Below are positions 41,522-50,457 of a DNA stretch of 64,000 nucleotides, piece by piece. The position numbers and the translations under genes are program-made. The notes under the pieces were generated by a model, which had not been told where the DNA came from, searched no databases, and was given only the letters and a program-made list of their open reading frames with translations. The stretch is taken from assembly GCA_946002055.1 (NCBI GenBank), contig CAMFYL010000003.1:1-64000 (forward strand), written 5' to 3'. The stretch is from an uncultured Roseburia sp. (GTDB lineage: Bacteria > Bacillota > Clostridia > Lachnospirales > Lachnospiraceae). Every line of letters starts with the position of its first letter. The first letter of the stretch is position 1.

Positions 41522-43198
41522 ATGATGAGATCATTGTACTCTGGAGTGTCAGGCCTTAAGACACACCAGACAAAGATGGATGTTATCGGTAATAACATCG
41601 CCAATGTTAACACGGTTGGATTTAAATCTTCTTCCGTTACGTTTTCAGATATTATGTATCAAACCACATCAGGTGCTTCAGGAGCAACTGCTAATGTAGG
41701 TGGTAAGAATGCAAAACAGATTGGTCTTGGTGTTGCAACAGCAGCAACGAAAGTTAGTATCACAGCATCAGGTGCTGCACAGACAACCGGTGAAGCGTTC
41801 GATTTGAAATTAACAGATAGCAATAGTACAAACTTCTTTATCGTGAGCAACGGTACAGAAAACTTGTTTACAAGAGCCGGTTCTTTTTACATCGATGGAA
41901 GTGGTAACTTGGCTATGACATCCACAGGATACTATGTTATGGGATGGCAGGTGGATCCTGCCACAGGAGATATCCGCAAGGATACGGTATCAGCACTTCG
42001 CGTAATGCAGGCAGACAATATGACATCTGCACCGGAGGCCACAACCAATGCAAATGTATCAGGTATCATTGACAAGAACGATACCAATGTAACCAGTGAT
42101 GACGGATATTTCAGAACATTGACATTTTTTGATAATCTGGGTTATCCATATACTGCAAAGTTTTCTTTTAAAGCTACAGATGTGGACGCCGGTCAATACA
42201 CAGTTGAGTTGGTTAATTTGTACGACAGTGCAAATAACGATATTTTAAAAGAGTATTTAGAAGCAGATCCTGCCAATAACAATTTGAGCGACATTTTCGG
42301 AAGCCCAACCAATGCAGTGAAGAAATTCTCAGTAAACCAAAAGGATGGCTTTGTGGCTGGTCCTGGTACCATTACAACCACCATTGGCAATAAAACATAC
42401 AGTGCTCTTGGCACAGATCTTACAGATCCTAGTGTATGTGTCACAGATGGTAGTGGAAGAAAATGCTTGAAATTTTCAGATGGCGCAACACCAACACCGA
42501 CAATCAAAGAAATTCCACTTGTGGATATCTTTGGTGGGTTAGATGATGCTACTGCAGCAAGTACTGCATTAGTGATCAATGCCAAAGGTCAGTTGGAATA
42601 TACGTATCCAACAACAAACTATGGTATTGAGTTTAATACCAATGACGGTACATTTCGTTCCATCGATGGTCGTAGAGATGGACTTGTTATGATGAATCTG
42701 AAGGGTATCCTGGGAGACAGTTTTGAGAATATCGAGATTGATTTTTCGCATATGCTGAACCAGAATAATGGTGGTAGCTCTACTGCAGAAATCGAAAAGG
42801 GTGCTGCAGACGGTAAGACGGGTATTGGTAAGAAGCTTGGTACCTTAACAGGATTGTCAGTTGATGGTAGTGGCCGCATCTATGGTTCCTATGACAATGG
42901 TAATACGGTTCTTTTGGGACAGATTCCGGTGGCACAGTTTGCCAATGCATCCGGTTTGGAAAGCTTAGGAAATAATTGCTATGGAACCACGCTAAACTCC
43001 GGTGATTTTGATGGTATCGGCGTTGAGGTCACTGCGGATGGCGGTAGTATGAGTACAGGTCAGTTGGAAATGTCAAACGTTGATTTGTCAGCTCAGTTTA
43101 CAGAGATGATTACCACACAGAGAGGTTTCCAGGCAAACTCAAGAATCATTACCACATCTGACACGATGTTAGAAGAACTTGTTAACTTGAAACGATAA
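41522..43198 (+). CDS. flgE: Flagellar hook protein FlgE
   Basis: 558 residues. The N-terminal MRSLYSGVSGLKTHQTKMDVIGNNIANVNTVGFKSSSVTF and the C-terminal VDLSAQFTEMITTQRGFQANSRIITTSDTMLEELVNLKR are the conserved D0 ends. The middle domains are Gly/Thr/Asn-rich. It builds the hook. The ATG has AGGAGG upstream. A stable hairpin follows 17 bases after the stop. Confidence 0.95.
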   Translation: MMRSLYSGVSGLKTHQTKMDVIGNNIANVNTVGFKSSSVTFSDIMYQTTSGASGATANVGGKNAKQIGLGVATAATKVSITASGAAQTTGEAFDLKLTDSNSTNFFIVSNGTENLFTRAGSFYIDGSGNLAMTSTGYYVMGWQVDPATGDIRKDTVSALRVMQADNMTSAPEATTNANVSGIIDKNDTNVTSDDGYFRTLTFFDNLGYPYTAKFSFKATDVDAGQYTVELVNLYDSANNDILKEYLEADPANNNLSDIFGSPTNAVKKFSVNQKDGFVAGPGTITTTIGNKTYSALGTDLTDPSVCVTDGSGRKCLKFSDGATPTPTIKEIPLVDIFGGLDDATAASTALVINAKGQLEYTYPTTNYGIEFNTNDGTFRSIDGRRDGLVMMNLKGILGDSFENIEIDFSHMLNQNNGGSSTAEIEKGAADGKTGIGKKLGTLTGLSVDGSGRIYGSYDNGNTVLLGQIPVAQFANASGLESLGNNCYGTTLNSGDFDGIGVEVTADGGSMSTGQLEMSNVDLSAQFTEMITTQRGFQANSRIITTSDTMLEELVNLKR

Positions 43199-43212
43199 TT
43201 AAAATACTACAT

Positions 43213-43242
43213 ATAGGGGGTCTGCTTTTGCAGACCCCCTAT
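43213..43242 (+). terminator. Very stable hairpin between flgE and motA (weak terminator or mRNA-processing site)
   Basis: ATAGGGGGTCTGC (43213-43225) pairs perfectly with GCAGACCCCCTAT (43230-43242), a 13-bp stem with a TTTT loop. It is followed by TGCTATG rather than a T-tract. It separates the rod/hook gene group from the stator/C-ring/export group and may give partial termination or protect a 3' end. Confidence 0.55.
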
Positions 43243-43422
43243 TGCTATGTAATGAACTTTGTTTTCAAATGCCGAAATTATTGTAGAAATTTAGCAAATA
43301 ATTTGAATAATAAGTAGACAAAAATGATAAAGTCTAGTAAGATTATATAAAGGTGTAACTGTGTGATTTTCTGTGTAAAATCAACGGTTTCACGAAATTT
43401 GACATTAAGGTGGTGAGATAGT
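43243..43422 (+). other. AT-rich gap before motA, possible internal promoter
   Basis: A 180-base gap, the largest in the operon apart from the flgB upstream region, with no open reading frame. TTGAAT (43303-43308) with TGATAA (43325-43330) at spacing 16 is a possible sigma-A-type promoter, not strong. No convincing sigma-28 site (TAAA with GCCGATAA) was found. Confidence 0.3.
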
Positions 43423-44217
43423 TTGGATTTAGCATCGTTAGTAGGTTTGATTCTGGGTGTTGTCATGGTTGTCTTTGGTATTATTTCCAGTGGTGGTACC
43501 GCAGCACTTGGTAACTTTATTGACCCTCCATCCATTATCATTACCATTGGTGGATCTCTGGCCTCTACATTGTTCTCACACAAGTTGCCGGACTTTATCA
43601 ATGGTCTAAAAGGAATTACCCTTGCCATTAAGGAGCCTACCGTTGGCAATCCGGTAGATGTTATTTCTAATATTATCAATTTGTCCAATATTTCTCGTAA
43701 AGAGGGACTTCTTGCACTGGAAGAGGCCACTCACGATATGGATGACGAATTCCTGAAGAAGGGTATCAATCTTGTGGTAGATGGTACGGACCCGGATTTA
43801 GTACGAGGGATTCTGGAGACAGATCTCATCAATCTGGAAACAAGACACAAGAAGGTGATTGGTTTCTGGGAGAAATGGGCTGAGATGGGTCCTGCCTGGG
43901 GTATGATTGGAACCTTGGTTGGCCTTGTTAATATGCTAAAGAAGTTAGATGACGTCTCTACCATTGGCCCTAATATGGCAGTTGCGTTGTTGACCACGTT
44001 GTATGGTTCCTTGATTGCAAACTGGTTGGCATCACCTACAGCTGCCAAGCTAAAGGTAAACAGCGAGATGGAAATCATGATGAAAGAGATTACGGTAGAA
44101 GGATTATTGTCAATACAAGCAGGAGAGAATCCTCGAGTTATTGAGGAAAAGTTGAAGTCCTTCTTGGCACCTTCTCAGCGTAATACAAACGTTGAGGAAG
44201 ATGGAGGTGAAGCATAG
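43423..44217 (+). CDS. motA: Flagellar stator protein MotA
   Basis: 264 residues from TTG 43423 with GGTGGTGAG upstream. Four TM helices are expected. LVGLILGVVMVVFGI, GLLALEEATHDMDDEF, and GPAWGMIGTLVGLVNMLKKLDDVSTIGPNMAVALLTTLYGSLIANW are MotA patterns including the conserved prolines. It forms the proton or sodium channel with MotB. Its stop overlaps the motB start. Confidence 0.95.
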   Translation: MDLASLVGLILGVVMVVFGIISSGGTAALGNFIDPPSIIITIGGSLASTLFSHKLPDFINGLKGITLAIKEPTVGNPVDVISNIINLSNISRKEGLLALEEATHDMDDEFLKKGINLVVDGTDPDLVRGILETDLINLETRHKKVIGFWEKWAEMGPAWGMIGTLVGLVNMLKKLDDVSTIGPNMAVALLTTLYGSLIANWLASPTAAKLKVNSEMEIMMKEITVEGLLSIQAGENPRVIEEKLKSFLAPSQRNTNVEEDGGEA

Positions 44218-45059
44218 TGGCTAAGAAAAAGCAAGAGGATGCACCGAAGGGTTCACCGGCATGGATGGCCACCTTCAGTGATCTGATGAATTTGTTGCTT
44301 TGCTTTTTCGTTTTATTATTCTCTATGTCCACAGTTGATGCACAGAAGTTCGAGATGGTTGTGGCTTCCCTACAAAACAGTTTCAGTATTTTGCCATCTG
44401 GAGGGACCACCATTGGAGAGGGAGAACTGATTTCTTCGGGAGTAAGTGCATTAGAGATGTTTGATGATTTCTTCAACTCATCTTCGGCACTTCCAGAAGG
44501 AGAATATGAGCCGGAAGATGAAGTGGTTGAGACGCAGAAGATTACCACCGAACAGGCAGAAGAGGTAATTGATAAGAAGGGCATGGCAGAGAGTGAGCAG
44601 ATGGCTCAGCAAATAGAACAACTCTTAGAAGCCTATGGGATGGAAGATACTGTTGAGATGGAATTCAATGAACAGTATGTTTTGATTAATCTTAACGGAG
44701 CGCTTTTGTTTGAAGCGGGAGAGTACAAGGTAAGGGAAGAGGCCCAGCCCATACTCCAGAAAATATCCGTAATTCTTGGTAATTATACCAATAATCTCAT
44801 TGAAGTAGAGGGACATACAGATAATGTGCCAACTACCGGAGGTGCATACGAGAGCAACGATGTGTTGTCTATGTATCGAGCACTTTATGTTGCGGATTAT
44901 ATAAGAGGACATTCTAATATTCCAGCATCCCACGTGAAGTCATCAGGTAGAGGGGAATATGCTCCAATTGCTGACAACTCCACACCGGAGGGACGTGCCC
45001 GTAACCGAAGAGTCGAGATTAAGATTTATAATTCGCTTAATACAAAAGGAATTGAATAA
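44217..45059 (+). CDS. motB: Flagellar stator protein MotB
   Basis: 280 residues from GTG 44217, overlapping motA by one base. The single TM helix after the conserved Asp22 (ATFSDLMNLLLCFFVLLFSM) is the ion-binding segment. The C-terminal OmpA-like domain (VEGHTDNVPTTGGAYESNDVLSMYRALYVADYI and SSGRGEYAPIADNSTPEGRARNRRVEIKI) binds peptidoglycan. Confidence 0.95.
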   Translation: MAKKKQEDAPKGSPAWMATFSDLMNLLLCFFVLLFSMSTVDAQKFEMVVASLQNSFSILPSGGTTIGEGELISSGVSALEMFDDFFNSSSALPEGEYEPEDEVVETQKITTEQAEEVIDKKGMAESEQMAQQIEQLLEAYGMEDTVEMEFNEQYVLINLNGALLFEAGEYKVREEAQPILQKISVILGNYTNNLIEVEGHTDNVPTTGGAYESNDVLSMYRALYVADYIRGHSNIPASHVKSSGRGEYAPIADNSTPEGRARNRRVEIKIYNSLNTKGIE

Positions 45060-45070
45060 AGGGGATTGAC

Positions 45071-45583
45071 ATGAAGAAGAATCTAGTTACAGTTATTACA
45101 CTTGCATTGGTTCTGGTGAATTTAGTTTTGACAGTGATCTTAACGATTTCCATTGTTCCGGAAACAAAGAAAGCCAATGAATTAATTACAAAGGTATGTG
45201 GAGCCATTGATCTTGATTTGGAATCTGGCAGCGCTACAAGTGGCGAGAATGTACCGATTGAAAATTTGGAAGTATACAATGTTGAAGATAAAATGACAAT
45301 CAACCTTAAGAAGGGTGAAGATAACAAGGATCACTTCGCTATCATTACCGTATCTCTTTCTATCAACAAGGAACATGATGACTACAAGAAATTGCAACCA
45401 CAGCTTGCTGAGAAAAAGAATTTGATTAAGGCCGAGATTAATAGCGTAGTTTCGAATTATACCATAGAAGAAATTAAGAGTAATCAGCAGGCAGTTGAAG
45501 AAGAACTGTTGAAGAACTTGCAAAAAATGTTTGGTTCTGATTTTATTGTGTCAGTTGGATTCCCAGATGCACAGTATCAGTAA
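45071..45583 (+). CDS. fliL: Flagellar basal body-associated protein FliL
   Basis: 170 residues. One N-terminal TM helix (VTVITLALVLVNLVLTVILTISI) and a C-terminal FliL-like domain (MTINLKKGEDNKDHFAIITVSLSI, then LLKNLQKMFGSDFIVSVGFPDAQYQ). It supports stator function. The position between motB and fliM is typical; the sequence itself is divergent. Confidence 0.8.
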   Translation: MKKNLVTVITLALVLVNLVLTVILTISIVPETKKANELITKVCGAIDLDLESGSATSGENVPIENLEVYNVEDKMTINLKKGEDNKDHFAIITVSLSINKEHDDYKKLQPQLAEKKNLIKAEINSVVSNYTIEEIKSNQQAVEEELLKNLQKMFGSDFIVSVGFPDAQYQ

Positions 45584-45621
45584 GATACACAGTTAGTTTA
45601 GTTGACAGGTGGTGAGAAAAC

Positions 45622-46602
45622 TTGAGTGATATTTTATCACAAAATGAGATTGACAATTTATTGCAGGCTTTGAGTAGTGGTGAAGTAGACGCTGAAGAGA
45701 TTAAGGCCAACAGCGAGAAGCAGGTGAAAAACTATGACTTTTCCAGACCTTCCAAGTTTTCAAAGGAACATCTGAGAACCCTTGAAATTATCTTTGAGCA
45801 TTACAGTAGATTGTTATCAACCAACTTGCCGGTTTATTTGCGTAAGAATATCCAAGTAGATGTGATGAATTCCGAGGCAGTTACTTATATGGAATTTTCT
45901 AATTCTCTATCTAACCCGGTAATCTTAGGGATTGTGAATATGGAACCCTTGGAAGGAAATATCATCGTGGAAATAGCAGCCAAATTGGGATATGCCATTG
46001 TTGATCGAATGCTTGGTGGAGAGGGTGAACCTCTGGATAAGATTCGTGAGTTTTCCGAGATTGAGTTGTTGATTATAGAACGCATTATGACTGCATGTGT
46101 GCAGTTGTTGCGAGAGCCATGGGAGAATGTAGTAGATATCAATCCGAGATTGGAGCGTATTGAAACCAACTCTCAGTTTGCTCAGATTATTTCGCCATCT
46201 GAGATGATTGCCATTGTGACAATCAATATCAAGATTGGTGAGGTGGAAGGCTTGATGAATATCTGTCTTCCATACATTACATTAGAAGCCGTCATGGACA
46301 AGTTAAATACCAAGTTCTGGTATGCAAGCATGCAGGAGAGGGCAGGTATGGAATATGCTGAGAGCATTGAAGCACTTATTTCAAAAGCCTCTATTCCAGT
46401 AAAGGCTATCTTAGGCAGTAGCACAATTTCCGTTAGTGATTTTTCGGGGTTACAAGTCGGCGACATTGTAAGACTTGACACCAAGGTGAATCAGGAATTG
46501 GATGTTTATGTGGGAGATATAAAGAAATTTACTGCTTTGCCTGGCGCAAGCGGAGATGATTATGCAGTTAGAATTACATCAGTCATAAGGGAGGAACAAT
46601 AA
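45622..46602 (+). CDS. fliM: Flagellar motor switch protein FliM
   Basis: 326 residues from TTG 45622 with GGTGGTGAG upstream. The N-terminal LSQNEIDNLLQALSSG is the CheY-P-binding peptide. SRLLSTNLPVYLRKNIQVDV and the middle CheC-like domain follow. The C-terminal SNA-domain (IPVKAILGSSTISVSDFSGLQVGDIVRLD) closes the C ring. Confidence 0.95.
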   Translation: MSDILSQNEIDNLLQALSSGEVDAEEIKANSEKQVKNYDFSRPSKFSKEHLRTLEIIFEHYSRLLSTNLPVYLRKNIQVDVMNSEAVTYMEFSNSLSNPVILGIVNMEPLEGNIIVEIAAKLGYAIVDRMLGGEGEPLDKIREFSEIELLIIERIMTACVQLLREPWENVVDINPRLERIETNSQFAQIISPSEMIAIVTINIKIGEVEGLMNICLPYITLEAVMDKLNTKFWYASMQERAGMEYAESIEALISKASIPVKAILGSSTISVSDFSGLQVGDIVRLDTKVNQELDVYVGDIKKFTALPGASGDDYAVRITSVIREEQ

Positions 46603-46605
46603 CAG

Positions 46606-47787
46606 ATGAGCGACGGAGTATTATCCCAGGAAGAGATTAACGCCCTCTTAAATGGCGGCGGCGATCTCGGCGGATCTGATGCATCAGGTATGGATGAGTT
46701 GACGCCTGATGAGAAAGATACCATTGGCGAAATTGCCAATATAAGCATGGGAACAGCAGCAACAACACTGTTTTCTCTGGTCAATAAAAAAGTAGACATT
46801 TCCACTCCGGTAGTTTCAGTTGCTACATGGGATGAAGTGGTGGAACGATATGAGAAACCTTGTGTGCTGGTGCGTATTGCCTACACAAAAGGACTTGACG
46901 GCAGTAACATCCTGGTTTTAAAAGAAAATGATGTTAAGATCATTACCGATTTAATGATGGGTGGTGACGGAACCAATATAGATGGTGAGATTGGAGAAAT
47001 TCATCTTAGTGCCATCAGCGAAGCAATGAACCAGATGATGGGTTCATCTGCAACATCACTTTCCTCAATGCTTAACAAAATGGTGGATATTAGTCCACCT
47101 TCATCAGACTTGATTGATTTACAAGAGTCTGCTGACGGAGGAGAGATTGATGCTTTCTTGAATCATACATTTGTAAGGATTACCTTTACAATGTTGATAG
47201 AAGATTTGGTAGATAGCGAGATTATGCAGCTATACCCAGTCTCATTGGCCAGGGAGATGTGTGCAAGCATTCGAGCAAATATGGAGAGTGATTCGGCATC
47301 AACAGTCGACGACGTGGTTGAATCTCAACCAACGGGGGCAGCACCAGAGGTCGCACCTGCTCCGGCTCCGGAGGCAGCACCAGCTCCGGCACCACAGAGT
47401 GCACCGGCAGCGGCACCACAGCCAATGCCGATGCAACCGGATATGAGTGGAATGGGGGGCTATATGCAACCACCACCATATCCGCAACAGCAGGTGAATG
47501 TACAACCTGCGCAGTTCCAGCCATTTGCTGGGACATATCCAGCACCTTATCAGCCGGAAAACATCGATTTAATTATGGATGTTCCGTTGGAGGTTACCGT
47601 AGAGTTGGGTAGAACTCACAAATCGATTCAAGATATTTTGGATTTTGCACCGGGAACCATTATAGAGCTGAACAAAATTGCCGGCGAACCCATTGATGTT
47701 TTGGTCAATGGCAAATATGTAGCAAAAGGTGAAGTAGTAGTGATTGAAGAATCCTTTGGTATTCGAATCACTGAGATTATGAATTAA
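46606..47787 (+). CDS. fliY: FliY: flagellar switch protein with CheC-like and FliN domains
   Basis: 393 residues. The N-terminal LSQEEINALLNGGG is a CheY-P-binding motif. A CheC-like domain (DTIGEIANISMGTAATTL and ISEAMNQMMGSSATSL) keeps the E..N phosphatase residues in both halves. A Pro/Ala/Gln-rich linker (about 225-315) precedes a C-terminal FliN domain (MDVPLEVTVELGRTHKSIQDILDFAPGTIIELNKIAGEPIDVLVNG). It replaces FliN and can dephosphorylate CheY-P at the switch. No separate fliN is in the operon. Confidence 0.95.
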   Translation: MSDGVLSQEEINALLNGGGDLGGSDASGMDELTPDEKDTIGEIANISMGTAATTLFSLVNKKVDISTPVVSVATWDEVVERYEKPCVLVRIAYTKGLDGSNILVLKENDVKIITDLMMGGDGTNIDGEIGEIHLSAISEAMNQMMGSSATSLSSMLNKMVDISPPSSDLIDLQESADGGEIDAFLNHTFVRITFTMLIEDLVDSEIMQLYPVSLAREMCASIRANMESDSASTVDDVVESQPTGAAPEVAPAPAPEAAPAPAPQSAPAAAPQPMPMQPDMSGMGGYMQPPPYPQQQVNVQPAQFQPFAGTYPAPYQPENIDLIMDVPLEVTVELGRTHKSIQDILDFAPGTIIELNKIAGEPIDVLVNGKYVAKGEVVVIEESFGIRITEIMN

Positions 47788-47807
47788 GAAATAAGGAGAC
47801 GAGACTA

Positions 47808-48170
47808 ATGGCAAAGAATATTTTGATTTGCGATGACGCAGCTTTTATGAGAATGATGATTAAGGACATCCTTACCAAGAACGGATACAACGTTGTTGGG
47901 GAAGCAGAAAATGGCAAAGTGGCAGTTGATAAGTATGCTGAACTTAACCCTGATCTTGTATTGATGGATATTACAATGCCTGAGATGGATGGTATCGAGG
48001 CTTTAAAGGCAATTCGTGCGAAGGAACCGAATGCAGCTGTTATTATGTGTTCTGCAATGGGTCAGCAGGCAATGGTTATCGAAGCAATTCAGTCTGGTGC
48101 AAAGGATTTTATTGTGAAACCATTCCAGGCAGAGCGTGTTATCGAGGCGGTTAAGAAGGTTATCGGATAA
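47808..48170 (+). CDS. cheY: Chemotaxis response regulator CheY
   Basis: 120 residues, a single receiver domain. All key residues are present: Asp9-Asp10, phosphoacceptor Asp54 (LVLMDITMPEMDG), Ser82 and Lys104 (FIVKPF). CheA-phosphorylated CheY binds FliM/FliY to bias rotation. Confidence 0.95.
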   Translation: MAKNILICDDAAFMRMMIKDILTKNGYNVVGEAENGKVAVDKYAELNPDLVLMDITMPEMDGIEALKAIRAKEPNAAVIMCSAMGQQAMVIEAIQSGAKDFIVKPFQAERVIEAVKKVIG

Positions 48171-48172
48171 CT

Positions 48173-48547
48173 ATGATTTTATTGACATCAACAGGCGAGA
48201 GTATATTTCAGCTACTTGTTGTTCTGTTTTGTTTTGTTATTGTATTGGCACTTACATATTACACAACTAGGTGGATTGCAGGCTATCAAAAGAGTCATAG
48301 CTTTCATAAGAATTTAGCTGTTGTTGAGACGTTGAAGCTTACCAATAACAAGTTTATTCAACTGATCCAGGTTGGAAAGGATACCTATTATGTGATAGCC
48401 ATTGGCAAAGATGAAATTTCTTTCCTAGGACAGGTTGATCAGGAACAATTAAAAGAAATATCTTTAGAGACCGAAGAGATTCCCACCGTAAAGGGTGATT
48501 TTGAGGATATCTTAAACAAGGTCAAAGAACGATTACCGAAGAAATAG
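48173..48547 (+). CDS. fliO: Flagellar biosynthesis protein FliO
   Basis: 124 residues with one TM helix near the N-terminus (LLVVLFCFVIVLALTYYTT) and a small C-terminal domain (AVVETLKLTNNKFIQLIQVGKDTYYVIAIGKDEISFLGQVD), as in FliO/FliZ. It assists FliP pore assembly. It starts two bases after cheY, and fliP follows. Confidence 0.88.
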   Translation: MILLTSTGESIFQLLVVLFCFVIVLALTYYTTRWIAGYQKSHSFHKNLAVVETLKLTNNKFIQLIQVGKDTYYVIAIGKDEISFLGQVDQEQLKEISLETEEIPTVKGDFEDILNKVKERLPKK

Positions 48548-48558
48548 GCAGAAGTATT

Positions 48559-49377
48559 ATGAGCAAAAAGAAAAAAACATACTGTATTTTTAGCATGGTA
48601 TTTGCAACCATTGCAGTGACGCTCTGTGTTTTCTTTGCTGCAACAAGTACAGTACATGCATCCCAATATGGGGCAACACAAAACGCACCAAATGCCAGTG
48701 ACGTTGTCACGGGAGAAGGGGGCGTTTCGTTAAATTTTGATTCCGACTCAGGAACTCTTTCTTCTACAGTGCGTATCTTATTGGTACTCACTGTGTTGGC
48801 GTTAGCACCATCTATTTTGATTATGCTAACATCCTTTACTAGGATTATCATTGTGTTGCACTTTGTAAGATCTGCTATTGGAACGCAGACCTCACCGCCG
48901 AATCAGATATTAATTGGCTTGGCGTTATTCTTGACATTGTTCATTATGTGGCCAACGTTTAATACCATAAATGAAAAGGCAATTCAACCTTTAGATAGGG
49001 GCGAGATTACCCAGGATGAAGCATTGACTGCGGGGTTGGAACCTATTCGTAACTTTATGTATGGTCAGACACAGGAAAAAGATTTAAATCTGTTTTGCGA
49101 GATCGCTGATGTGACTTATGAGGATTATGATGATGTTCCCTTTGTGGTACTGGTTCCAAGTTTCATTATCAGTGAGCTGCGGACGGCATTTATCATTGGT
49201 GTATTGATTTACATACCATTTATTGTAATTGATATGGTTGTGGCTTCTGTTCTTATGTCTATGGGTATGATGATGTTGCCACCCACCACAATTTCATTAC
49301 CTTTTAAGATTCTATTATTTGTATTAGCAGATGGATGGAATCTGGTGGTTGGTGGTCTCGTTAAGACATTTTATTAG
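48559..49377 (+). CDS. fliP: Flagellar export-gate protein FliP
   Basis: 272 residues with an N-terminal signal-like helix and several TM helices. ILIMLTSFTRIIIVLHFVRSAIGTQTSPPNQILIGLALFLTLFIM and AFIIGVLIYIPFIVIDMVVASVLMSMGMMMLPPTTISLPFKILLFVLADGW are FliP signatures. It forms the export pore with FliQ and FliR. Confidence 0.96.
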   Translation: MSKKKKTYCIFSMVFATIAVTLCVFFAATSTVHASQYGATQNAPNASDVVTGEGGVSLNFDSDSGTLSSTVRILLVLTVLALAPSILIMLTSFTRIIIVLHFVRSAIGTQTSPPNQILIGLALFLTLFIMWPTFNTINEKAIQPLDRGEITQDEALTAGLEPIRNFMYGQTQEKDLNLFCEIADVTYEDYDDVPFVVLVPSFIISELRTAFIIGVLIYIPFIVIDMVVASVLMSMGMMMLPPTTISLPFKILLFVLADGWNLVVGGLVKTFY

Positions 49378-49399
49378 TAAGTAGAATGAGGTGAGTAGT

Positions 49400-49669
49400 T
49401 TGACACAAGGACAAGTTTTAGACATTGTCAGAGATGCTATATATACTACTATCATATGCGCAGCACCGATTTTGTTGATTTCACTTGTGGTTGGTTTGAT
49501 TGTTAGTATCTTTCAAACCGTTACCTCAATTCAAGAACAAACATTGACATTTGTCCCCAAGATTATAGCAGTCTTTCTTGGAATCATAATATTTGGTGCG
49601 TTTATTCTGACGGATTTAACTGATTTTATGACGGAGTTGTGGTCTAATTTCAGTAAATATTTAGGCTAG
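49400..49669 (+). CDS. fliQ: Flagellar export-gate protein FliQ
   Basis: 89 residues from TTG 49400, with AGGTGAG correctly spaced; an upstream GTG (49391) overlaps the ribosome site and is less likely. Two TM helices (IICAAPILLISLVVGLIVSIFQTVTSIQEQTLTFVPKIIAV) are typical. The length equals the family norm. Confidence 0.93.
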   Translation: MTQGQVLDIVRDAIYTTIICAAPILLISLVVGLIVSIFQTVTSIQEQTLTFVPKIIAVFLGIIIFGAFILTDLTDFMTELWSNFSKYLG

Positions 49670-49676
49670 TAACATT

Positions 49677-50456
49677 ATGGTAGAATACACCTTTGACATA
49701 AAAACATTAGAATATTTTTTGCTGATTTTGGTTCGTATTTCATGTTTTGTGTTCATTGCACCTTTTTTTGGCGCAAGGGAAGCGCCTGGAAGGGTAAAAG
49801 TTGGCTTTTCTGTATTTGTGGCCCTCTTGATTTTCAACTTTATACCTGTAGAAAGTGCAACCTATGAAAACGAAATTGGATACGCCATATTAGTGTTAAA
49901 AGAGGGAATTACAGGGTTGCTCATTGGATTTGCAGCAAACATATGTAATTCCATTATTTTATATGCGGGTACTTTGATTGATATGGATATTGGATTATCT
50001 ATGGCTATGGTCTTTGACCCTAGTTCAGGAGCTCAAGTAAGTATCACAGGCAATATGTATAGCAAATTTATCCTGCTTATGTTGATTGTTACCAATATGC
50101 ATCAGTTTATCTTACGAGCATTGATTGATACGTTTTCGCTATTTCCCCTTGGAGGGCAAGTGTTCCAAATGGATGAACTAATGGTATCTATGGTGAAATT
50201 CTGTGGTGACTTATTTGTAATCGCCTTCCGCATTATTCTGCCGGTATTTGCTTGCATGATGATATTAAATGCTGTTCTAGGTATTATGGTTAAAGTAGCA
50301 CCGCAGATGAATATGTTTTCCGTTGGTATCCAGCTTAAGCTTTTGATAGGACTGGCTGTTTTGTTTTTGACAGTATTCCTTTTGCCGGATATCGCCAATT
50401 TCATCTTTAAAGAGATGAGAGTTATGATGGTTTCGTTTATAGAAGGAATGTACTAG
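49677..50456 (+). CDS. fliR: Flagellar export-gate protein FliR
   Basis: 259 residues with about six TM helices. VRISCFVFIAPFFGAREAPGRVKVGFSV, IGFAANICNSIILYAGTLIDMDIGLSMA and LGIMVKVAPQMNMFSVGIQLKLLIG are FliR patterns. It is part of the export gate and is followed by flhB after one base. Confidence 0.95.
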   Translation: MVEYTFDIKTLEYFLLILVRISCFVFIAPFFGAREAPGRVKVGFSVFVALLIFNFIPVESATYENEIGYAILVLKEGITGLLIGFAANICNSIILYAGTLIDMDIGLSMAMVFDPSSGAQVSITGNMYSKFILLMLIVTNMHQFILRALIDTFSLFPLGGQVFQMDELMVSMVKFCGDLFVIAFRIILPVFACMMILNAVLGIMVKVAPQMNMFSVGIQLKLLIGLAVLFLTVFLLPDIANFIFKEMRVMMVSFIEGMY

Positions 50457-50457
50457 G

